Below, piece after piece: positions 56,342 to 64,000 of a stretch of DNA of 64,000 nucleotides. Where the stretch lies: positions 183,353 to 247,352 of the forward strand of contig NW_015971552.1 in the NCBI RefSeq assembly GCF_000182565.1, read 5' to 3'. This stretch comes from Spizellomyces punctatus DAOM BR117. Its lineage: Eukaryota > Chytridiomycota > Chytridiomycetes > Spizellomycetales > Spizellomycetaceae. The translations under genes and the position numbers were made by a program. The first letter of the stretch is position 1. Each line of letters begins with the position of its first letter. The notes below the pieces were generated by a model. That model saw only the letters and a list, made by a program, of their open reading frames with translations, was not told the origin of the DNA and ran no database searches.

Positions 56342-59300
56342 CTAGGATTTACTAAAGACGGGTATCATTTGCACGACACCCAATTCCGCTAAACACACAA
56401 AAAAAAAAGCATTAAAACCCCCCTTTCACAACATAAACTCGAATGATTCAATTTACCTTTAGCAATCGCCAATTCCGCTTCCAACCCCGCAATCCGCTCA
56501 GTAGCCATCCGCTGTTCCTCCAACCGTAATTTCCGTTCTCTTTCAAGAGCCAACTCCATATCCCGTCGTTCCGTCTCGGTGCTACTCCCACTCTTATCAG
56601 AATGATGCGAAGTTCTTCGTGAATCGTCATTTAATCTTGACGCGGATTGGACAAACATGTCGTTGGAGAGTTCGAGCATGCGGATAGAGTCTCGTAGGGA
56701 TTTGACTGTGTTTCGGAGGGATTTGGATTCGGTTATGAGTTGGGTTATTTGGGTGCGTTGGGAGGTGATTGTTTCGGTCATTTCTTGGTACGTTTTGGAG
56801 GATTCAAAAGTGGGTGTTGAGAGCTGGGAGGTTAGGTTTGTGTGGGTGGATTGGAGGGTGCGGTATTCGAGACGGAGAGAGGCGAGGGTGGATTTTAGGG
56901 CCTTGTTTTCGGATATGAGGTCGTCCACCTATGTCTTATTTTTAGTAGGGTGCGGATTACAGATAAAAAGAGGTTTTTAGTACCATTTCCTGGGAAGTAC
57001 TCGTTCTCCGCATCTTTTCCACTACATCCAATTTATCTTCTTGAGACCGGACAACACTTTCCAATTCCTCTTTTTGACGCCGTACATTCTCCAATTCGGT
57101 AAAGACCGCACCAAATTCCTGGACACTCGTTCCTCCCGATTGCTCAAACTCTGAAATCTGAGAGACAACAAACGGGTCTCGACTGGTTTTGAGTTGACCG
57201 ATGAGGAGGGTGAGTTGGCGGATTTTTTCGTCGCGTTCGTCGATTTCGCGGATATGTCTTTTTAGGAATTCCTTGTCGCTGATATGGCGGGTCATGCGTT
57301 TGTTCGGGCCGGCCGAGGTGGGGAGGAGACCGTCTTCCATCATGACAGAGGAGCGATGGGACTAAAAACCGTGGAATATAAGCAAATTAAGATTGTTGTG
57401 TGTGATATTTAGAAACGTGACGTACAGGATCACTCACCCCTGCTTCAACGGGTGCACTCCAATCTAGCAATTGTTTGGACGTTATGGTTTTTGATGTGAG
57501 AATGAGGTTTGTGAGGTGATCGATACGTTCCTTGAGTGCCGTGCGGACCTAAAAGAAAATATTACACCATAAGCATCACAAAGAATAATGCAACACTCGT
57601 GCTGGAAACTTACAATTTGCCCTTCATGCAACTGCTCCTCATACTTTCGTTTCTCCGTATCAATCTGAGAAACAGATTGCTGCTGCTGCCGCTCCTTTTC
57701 CAACAACAAATTCGTTTCCGTCAACTTTTGTTTCAAATCCTCAATTTCTTCTCGGTATTTCTGTATCAAGGCCTTTTCGTCCATAATACGGTTCGCAGAG
57801 GCTTTGATTGTGACTTTTTTGACCCGAGCAGCGAATTTGAGGGTGTTTACGGTTTCTTCGCTGTTGGCAGAGGCGGGGGATATAGTGCAAATGACTGAGA
57901 TGCGGGCGTTACCGGCCAGGGAGGATTGGAGGATGCGGGTCAATTTCGAGTCTCGGTATGGTATGTGGAGTCTAACAAGACATGTGTCAGCAACATTGTC
58001 GTTCCAATGCAATAATAAGCACCACTCACCCAGTATTCTTTTCATCCGTCAATTTCGAAATAACTGTCCCAAGCGTCAACAATGACTTGTTAATGTACGC
58101 CCCCTCCTTTCTTCGATCTGTATCCGACGTGGCCTTTTCGGATCCCGCCAAATCAATCAAATTCTACAAAAAACCATAAATAGGTGAGACGGAGAATGTT
58201 GACAGAACGCTTTCTGGAAACGTACCAATTGTGAAATCGTCACAGCGCCCTTTGCACGGCCCGACCCCGTCCGGCGGGGTGTTCCAGGTGAGGCTTGGCT
58301 CCGCTCTCGACTTTCAATCACCTATCACATTCATTAGCAAAACCAAAACATCACATAATAAAATAATCGCATGATGATATACCATTTGGAATATGGTATG
58401 AGATCGACTACTATGCTCATTATAATCGGTTGCACCAAAATGTCGATTTTCTTCCCCCTTTTTGATGATTCTCATGACCTGTTTGGGAGAGGTGACGATT
58501 TCTTCTTTGAGTGGGGAGACAAAGACGCCGCGCTAGAGAGAGGGTTGAATCACATTTAGCTTAAGCCCTGCTAGCTCGCTCTACGCCTATTTCCAAAGTG
58601 CTTACCTTGCGATCTTCGTGGATGCGTAGATCGCCTTGGTCGGGGGCCAAGAGGTCTCGAATTGTTTCGTTGCTTTTTTGATAAACGGTTAACACAAAAG
58701 GTGGAAAAAGACCATTATCCTACAAAAGACTCACTAAATCTCCATATAAGAAACCCGTAACAAGTACTCTCGGTCTCCACTTTGCTAAAAACCAAAGACA
58801 TTACTCGATACGCCCCACTCTGAACAACTCCAAACGTGGGAAAACACATACCTCCCGAATATACCCAAAAATATCGTCCACGGCTTGGGGTATCACACCG
58901 GGCTGCTCATCCACACCCATCATACTATACGTTTTTCCAGACGCTGTTTGTCCGTAGGCAAAGACGGTGCCATTGATGCCTTCCATGGAGGCACGGACAA
59001 CAGCCCGTGCAGAGCCTTCATAGAGTTCTTTATTGTCGCTTCCAGTCTGAACGGCATCTACAAAGATTAATAGTTATAAAATGACCCTTCCACATGCAAA
59101 TGACCAACAAAAAAAAAAAAAAACAACAAACCAAAAAAATAATCGACAACCGCCTTCCGATTCCGCTCTGCGAATTCCTCAGAAAGCCCAACCCGTCCCA
59201 AACTCGGTTCCACCTGCCACACCGTTCCCCCATTCACAGCCTCCTCACTCGCCGTCAAAGGCCTCACACGGACTGTAACATGACATGCATCCTTTCCCGT

Positions 59301-59615
59301 CTTTTTCTCGGATCGAGTGGGTGTGGGTATGGATGGGGGTTTGGGTGGTGGGGTTGGGAGTGTGGATGCGACGGGGGAGGTGGGTGACGGGGAGGGAGTC
59401 GGGAGACCGGACATTGAGCGGGTTGGGAGGGAGGATGTTGGGGGTTTGATGGAGGATGGAGAGGGAAGGGAAGGTTGAGAAGAGGATCGTTTAATGGGTT
59501 CTGGGTCGAATTCGGTCGTTGCTGTTGCTGTTGTTGATGGTGTTGTTGTTGTTGTGGGAGGAGTTGCGGTTCCTGCGCCGACAAAGCGACCCAAGCCGCG
59601 CAAGCCGGCAAACAT
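56342..59615 (-). CDS. Kinesin-7 (CENP-E/Kip2-like) motor
   Basis: A plus-end-directed kinesin of roughly 900 residues with an N-terminal motor. A Ser/Thr/Pro-rich leader (about 110 residues) precedes the motor start ([11 protein letters not shown]). Motor landmarks: [16 protein letters not shown] (P-loop); [29 protein letters not shown] (switch I); [10 protein letters not shown] (switch II); and [20 protein letters not shown] followed by ICTISPA, the signature of kinesin-7. Two coiled-coil blocks follow ([20 protein letters not shown] onward, and [18 protein letters not shown] onward). The last intron (TTTAG before CGGAATT) gives the true end [11 protein letters not shown]; without it the frame ends in low-quality sequence. 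In animals CENP-E acts at kinetochores, in fungi Kip2-type motors in nuclear positioning; which applies here is unknown. Confidence 0.9.
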
Positions 59616-59980
59616 GGCTAGTGGTGCGCCACGAATGCACTATTCGAAAATAAAAAACGGGACGAACAAAAAACTAGAGTGGAACGTAATTGCAGTTCAA
59701 AAAGCTCTAAAGTCCAAAACAGAATCTCTCTCTCTCTCCCTCCCTTTACTCGCGCATATGTTCCCAAAATGCTACTAGCACAAGTCTCCAAAACCGACTA
59801 CGTGGGGGGGGACCCAAGAACAAAAAGTAGGTGACTAAACGCGTCTCTCTCTCTCCGACTCTATGCAAAACAATAGCCCCCCTCCTCTCCAACTTGTTGT
59901 TGTTGTTGTTTCAAAGGCTGCTGGGTGAGGGGGAATTGAAACAACCGACACTATAAAACTCAGCTGCTTTCCTTGCAGTT

Positions 59981-60005
59981 CTCTCTCTCTCTCTCTCTCT
60001 CTCTC
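59981..60005. repeat. (CT)n microsatellite
   Basis: A 25-nt pure CT run. Confidence 0.85.
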
Positions 60006-60108
60006 ATAGAGCATAACATGCGAGTAAAAGGGAATAAAACACATACACAAGGAAACGCCTTCAAAATGCAACGCTCTACAAAAAATGATTTTGTACAGTC
60101 AATAAAGC

Positions 60109-60131
60109 ACACACACACACACACACACACA
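60109..60131. repeat. (CA)n microsatellite
   Basis: A pure CA run of about 23 nt, close to a second one at 60272-60291. Confidence 0.8.
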
Positions 60132-60271
60132 TAAAAAAAATCATCTGTAGCCCCAGCATTGTATTTGTCAAAACAAGAATCTCTTGCAAATGCCGTTCCG
60201 ATAATCACGGAAAAGTTTTTGACTAGAAAAGATTCTCACAGTTGGGGAACTTGCAGTCTGGGATCTCTGAT

Positions 60272-60291
60272 CACACACACACACACACACA
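60272..60291. repeat. (CA)n microsatellite
   Basis: Twenty bases of CA repeats. Confidence 0.8.
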
Positions 60292-60588
60292 ACACCCTTG
60301 TTCATTGAGAGTGTGTGCACATGATGATATGTCCATGGATCGTTCATGTTTTGCAAATTCCAACCAACCCCTACTAAAAGTATCTTTTTACAATTGCAAC
60401 CCTTGTTGGCATTGGCTTTCCTGTCGTTGAAGAAACGTGTGCAGGATCAACAGTTTTTCCCCAATCTCCCCGCTCCAAATAACAAGAAAAAAAAAGCAAG
60501 CAACTGTCGTGTTTAAAAAAAAATTAAAAAAAAATATAAACCTTTTGCAAAAAAACGACAAAACATAAAACTCGATACTCTTTCTAGT

Positions 60589-62031
60589 CTACCCATGCCA
60601 TCCGCCTTGAAACAGTACATCCTGCAGAGGCGAAATCTCTCCCAAACCCCTTTGTCCATCGTCGACTTCAGCCACGATATTGCCAACACCATACTCTTCC
60701 TCATCCTCATCACCCTCTGCATCCTCTTCAATGTCGGGACCAGGCGGTAACGATCGTGTCGCTTCTTGTAATTGTTGTTGTTGTTGTTGTTGTTGTTGTT
60801 TGTCAGACAAGCTCGCAGCGACATCCTCGGGATGCGTAAACGTCTTTTTATGGTACCGCAATCCAGCAGCGGTAGAGTACTGCTTTGAGCATTTCGGACA
60901 AGGATAGAAATCGGGCTTGACTCGCGCAACGCGCACAGGTGGTTGGCGAGGAATGTGCGACATTTTGTGAAAGTGACGGAGATGGTACCGCAGCCCTGCT
61001 CCCGTTCCATACGTTTTGGGACAATCCGGGACAAAGCAGCGGTACACGCGCGGCTGCGTCGGTACATTCCCATTTTGATGAGATTGTCGCGAGGGAGGCA
61101 CGGGGGACGTGGGGATGGAGGGTGCAGGCGACGACCAAGTGCTCGAAGGAGTGACGGTGCCGGACGGAAGTCCATAGTCAATGTGGGGCGACGACGACGA
61201 GGACGGATGGTCCGCAGCAGCAGAGTGCCCATCGTCATACGCCATAGGATCCTCATATTTGAGCGAATACGTTTCGGAAGCGGCGGTGCTGCAGTCTGAT
61301 GGGGAGGTGGGGGGAGCCAGAGGGGGCGGGATGCGCGAGTGATGCAGCTCGCCGCCGCTGGTAGGAGCGGAAAAGGGGGGAGTGGGGAGCGAGGACTGGA
61401 CAGTGGGGGCTTTGGGGGACCATTGCTGCTGCGGAGTAATGTGAGTTTGATGAGAGGGGGGATGATAGTCTATATCGGCAGGCACAGAAGAATGCTGAGA
61501 GTGATAGCTGCTTGCCGAGAGAATGTCTTCAAAGGTGGAAAAGACGGGAGTGGGGAGGGACGGCAGACCAGTGCCGGTTGGGGAAGGGTGGAACATGGAG
61601 ACATTTGATTGATGCTGTTGATGATTGTTATTGTTGTAATGCTGCTGTTGTTGATGATGATGCAGTTGTGGATGCTGAAAATGTGGGTCTGTGACGAGGT
61701 TGGGAAGCGAGACGTGGGCCGACATTTGCATTGGCATGTGGCCGGCCATTTGAATGTGGGGAAGGGCATACCCGTTCCAAGGCATGTGCGATGGCACGAC
61801 AAAGCCGTGTTGTTGTTGCTGTGGTAGCTGTGGTTGTTGTTGCTGATGTGGTTGCTGTGTCAAATGATGCTGATGATGAACGGGAGAAGACGGAACGGGA
61901 TACTGAGGCGATAGGTGGTCAGATGGCGAGTAAGGGTAGGCAGAACGGGGCATGGAGAGCATGGGATCCGACTGACTGCGCTGAACGGGATGACCGTGTT
62001 GGCGATGGCGAGTGTACTGGTCCATTGTCAT
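60589..62031 (-). CDS. C2H2 zinc-finger transcription factor, Sfp1-like
   Basis: A 480-residue single-exon protein. A long Gln-, His- and Pro-rich N-terminus (HHQHHLTQQPHQQQQPQL; PQLHHHQQQQHYNNNN) probably acts as an activation or interaction region. Two C2H2 fingers follow: YRCFVPDCPKTYGTGAGLRY and FYPCPKCSKQYSTAAGLRYH, separated by a 20-residue linker. The Cys-x4-Cys first finger and the GLRYH ends match the split-zinc-finger pattern of Sfp1, a fungal regulator of ribosome biogenesis and cell size. The C-terminus is a poly-Gln run and an acidic stretch (DEDEEEYG). The frame stays open to 62247, but only TTG codons lie upstream, so MTMDQYT is the start; an upstream exon cannot be excluded. 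Confidence 0.82.
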   Translation of the reverse strand: MTMDQYTRHRQHGHPVQRSQSDPMLSMPRSAYPYSPSDHLSPQYPVPSSPVHHQHHLTQQPHQQQQPQLPQQQQHGFVVPSHMPWNGYALPHIQMAGHMPMQMSAHVSLPNLVTDPHFQHPQLHHHQQQQHYNNNNHQQHQSNVSMFHPSPTGTGLPSLPTPVFSTFEDILSASSYHSQHSSVPADIDYHPPSHQTHITPQQQWSPKAPTVQSSLPTPPFSAPTSGGELHHSRIPPPLAPPTSPSDCSTAASETYSLKYEDPMAYDDGHSAAADHPSSSSSPHIDYGLPSGTVTPSSTWSSPAPSIPTSPVPPSRQSHQNGNVPTQPRVYRCFVPDCPKTYGTGAGLRYHLRHFHKMSHIPRQPPVRVARVKPDFYPCPKCSKQYSTAAGLRYHKKTFTHPEDVAASLSDKQQQQQQQQQLQEATRSLPPGPDIEEDAEGDEDEEEYGVGNIVAEVDDGQRGLGEISPLQDVLFQGGWHG

Positions 62032-63215
62032 GTGTATGCCGCAGCAGACCACCACGGATGCTCCACCGTCAAAAGTAGTAGGGAGTGCTGGTGGTGGTAA
62101 TTTCCTTGTCGTCGTCGTCGTCGTTGTCGTCGTTGTTGTTCCAGCAATAGTTGTAATGGGAGTGGGCGTTGATTGCTGACTGCCATTTGCAAACCCCAAC
62201 AACAACAATGAGCATCTACTATGAACAATAATGTCCCCAAAATACAATAAAAATAAAAGTAAAAGAAATACTCACAGTGAGCCCATGGGATAATAACAAA
62301 ATGTAAGAGAGAGTGTGTGTGTGGGAAAAAAAATAAAAATAAAAGAGAAAGCGCGCGCGCAAACAACCAAGAAAAAAAAAAGGAGGAGAGCCAGGAAGCA
62401 AGCAAGGAAGGAAGGAAGGAGAGAGACAAGAAGAAGAAGAAGAACAAGAGAGAAGAGAGAAGAAGAAAGAAAAAGAGAGAGAGAGCGTGGGAAAGTACTC
62501 CCTTTTCACTACAAAAGAAAGACACTACATCTACACTCATCATGTCTATATATAGTATAATTATATTATGTGGCGTTATTCCCTACTATATATAGAAATG
62601 TGTAATGCATTCCAATGAATATAGAGAGCCGATAGAATATGAATTGATTGGTGGCATTTCCATCGATGAATGACCATGGAGTTGAAATGGACATGGGAAT
62701 AAGAGAGAGAGAGTAATTGGAGAGAGAGGGATGGACCATTTAGAGTGAGAAAAGAGAGAGTGAGAAAAGAGAGAGAGAGATCTCTAATAAAAGTGAATAG
62801 TTATTAGTTGTTATTAGTCTCTCTCTCTCTCTCTCTTGCTATTAGTCACTTTCATAGCACACAAACTGCATTTCTCTCTTATTCTTGCGAGTCTCGAATG
62901 GAGGGGGTCTTTTTTACACAGAGAAAAGGGGACTCTTTTAGCAGTCGATTGCTACCCTTGTATTCTCTCTCTCTCTCTCTTTCCCTTAAAAGAACCTTAT
63001 GACCGTGCCACATGAACAGTGCCACTCTCATTATGACTATTTGGTTTATATGGGATCTTACACACATTCACCCGCTGTCTATGCCACTTGCACACATTCA
63101 ACCGCTTTCCTTCCTTCCATAGGGATGCATTGAACAAAAGGCAAGGAGGAGAGAGGGAGAGAAAACTGCTCTTTCACACACGGTCCATAACAAACAGGCA
63201 GAGTTTTTAAAGCAA
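62032..63215. other. Low-complexity upstream region with purine and CT tracts
   Basis: About 1.2 kb of AT-rich and simple-sequence DNA upstream of the C2H2 gene. It includes an alternating CG run (62351-62360), a long purine tract (62376-62486) and CT repeats near 62817-62836 and 62965. I see no gene. Confidence 0.55.
62376..62486 (+). repeat. Polypurine tract upstream of the C2H2 gene
   Basis: About 110 bases almost entirely A and G (aaggaaggaagg, agaagaagaagaag, gagagaga). On the gene's strand this is a CT-rich leader, as seen in other promoters in this window. Confidence 0.75.
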
Positions 63216-63851
63216 ATGGACATGCACTCTTCCTCCTCCTCCTCATCGTCTTCCTCCTCATCGGCAACGGCCTTGACACCCACGCGTCGGCAAATGGGTG
63301 TTCTCCGCATTGACACAGACAGTCAACAACGCTCAGGTCGCTCAACATTCTCTCCTATTGAACAAGTATCAAGCGCACTCACCATGGACGACACGGAACG
63401 CAGAGATCCACTCGCCTTTTTAGACACGCTCCAATCCTACCTCATTTCTCCCATCCCACGCTCCCAAAAACACTGCACAGAATCCGCTCTTCTCGTCAAA
63501 ACATGGATAGACTCTCTTTCCTCTATTGACCACCACCACCAGCAACAGCAACAAACCTCTCCAGCATGGTCTAGTAGAATGAGCGGATCGAGCACAGGCA
63601 GTCCAACTCAACAGTCAAACCTCCTAGATCTCCTCGACGCGAAAATTGCCGAACTCAATGCCGACATTGAAACCTTTCATATTCCCCGCTCGGCCTCTGT
63701 CTCATCCTCCTTATCCTCGCATTCCTCGTGTTCGTCTTTATCATCTTCGCGTCTCGAATCGATTCCTGAGCACCCTCAACGAGACATTCAGAAACTGAAA
63801 GAGTTGGATCGCTTGAATAGGCGGGATGGCAGAAAACCCCTCCTTGCTTGA
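63216..63851 (+). CDS. Small Ser-rich protein of unknown function
   Basis: A single-exon, 211-residue protein with no recognised domain. It has poly-Ser runs at both ends (MHSSSSSSSSSSSS; SASVSSSLSSHSSCSSLSSS). A central segment (about residues 60-105, DPLAFLDTLQSYLISPIPRS) could be helical. A second short helix (LLDLLDAKIAELNADIETF) looks like a coiled coil. The end (DIQKLKELDRLNRRDGRKP) is basic. The ATG at 63216 is the first ATG and the stop at 63851 is followed by CA repeats. It is transcribed divergently from the C2H2 gene. Coding status rests on composition and the helix-like blocks only. Confidence 0.55.
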   Translation: MDMHSSSSSSSSSSSSATALTPTRRQMGVLRIDTDSQQRSGRSTFSPIEQVSSALTMDDTERRDPLAFLDTLQSYLISPIPRSQKHCTESALLVKTWIDSLSSIDHHHQQQQQTSPAWSSRMSGSSTGSPTQQSNLLDLLDAKIAELNADIETFHIPRSASVSSSLSSHSSCSSLSSSRLESIPEHPQRDIQKLKELDRLNRRDGRKPLLA

Positions 63852-63888
63852 AATAGTGCCCATTTTTTTTGACGAGCAAACATTGATA

Positions 63889-63921
63889 TACACGCACACA
63901 CACACGCACACACACACGCAC
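63889..63921. repeat. Imperfect (CA)n microsatellite
   Basis: Interrupted CA repeats with CG steps (CACGCACACACACACGCA). The remaining bases to the window end show no further feature. Confidence 0.75.
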
Positions 63922-64000
63922 GAGTCCCTCACAATCACCGCCATTCATCTCGCCATTCTTGAACCAAAATAGACCTCTTGTTGATGATGATCATATCCAC

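Larger units (their letters stand above)
59616..60588. other. Low-complexity intergenic region (kinesin promoter)
   Basis: The promoter of the kinesin gene plus the 3' region of the C2H2 factor gene. It holds a long CT run and two CA microsatellites but no gene. Confidence 0.5.

Noticed and set aside
59264-59611. 115-codon His/Gln/Pro-rich minus-strand frame
   Set aside because: Alternative frame of the Ser/Thr/Pro-rich kinesin leader.
59980-60300. CRISPR-like array
   Set aside because: The repeats are simple di-nucleotide microsatellites with no spacers.

Overview
This is nuclear DNA of a fungus, most likely an early-diverging (chytrid-like) one. The evidence is short spliceosomal introns (about 50-80 nt, GT..AG, with a TACTAATC-like branch point in at least one), fungal-type proteins (a Pns1/CTL transporter, a Crh-like GH16 enzyme with LysM, an Sfp1-like split zinc finger, an mpaB-type oxygenase) and TTAGGG-type telomere-like repeats. 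These occur alongside genes that are rare in Dikarya: GDP-L-fucose synthase, a LanC-like protein and a METTL24-type methyltransferase. Placement within the fungi is inference. Gene models were spliced by hand from homology and phase, so exon ends are predictions.

Layout. 1-1066: no confident gene. 1.1-6.4 kb: GDP-L-fucose synthase (-), a membrane-anchored METTL24-like methyltransferase (+) and a secreted tyrosine-rich repeat protein (+). 6.7-15.1 kb: mpaB-type oxygenase (-), an unknown single-pass membrane protein (-), a 7TM-like protein (+), a large disordered protein (-) and a WrbA/Pst2 flavodoxin-like quinone reductase (-). 15.1-18.0 kb is gene-poor. 18.0-19.5 kb: DUF4436 membrane protein (-). 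19.5-21.5 kb is gene-poor but has an orphan TATA box. 21.5-29.4 kb, all +: a secreted Asn/Gln-repeat protein, a PP2A B'' (PR72) subunit, a small zinc-binding protein and a choline-transporter-like protein. 29.6-36.1 kb: HTD2-like dehydratase (-) divergent from S-formylglutathione hydrolase (+), then a TPR-metallo-beta-lactamase fusion (+) and a membrane-anchored cysteine-synthase-like protein (-). 37-43.7 kb: an atypical SDR (+), tRNA-Leu(AAG), SNRNP40 (-), a histone H2A gene that splices in frame to a 151-residue N-terminal extension (-), and the decapping nuclease DXO/RAI1 (+). 44.1-64 kb: LanC-like (-), a second PP2A B'' (+), GH16-LysM (-), a membrane SH3 protein (-), GH47 alpha-mannosidase (+), kinesin-7 (-), a C2H2 factor (-), and a short Ser-rich protein (+) at the edge.

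Themes. Several products act at the cell surface or in the secretory pathway: GDP-fucose supply, a GH47 mannosidase, GH16-LysM, two repeat-rich secreted proteins and an SH3 membrane protein. Three neighbouring genes (30.9-36.1 kb) concern thiol chemistry. Nuclear and RNA functions sit together at 38.3-43.7 kb (tRNA, U5 snRNP protein, H2A, DXO). The most unusual candidates are the N-terminally extended H2A without a terminal SQ motif, the TPR-MBL fusion, and the GH16-LysM protein ending in an RDEL-like ER-retention signal.
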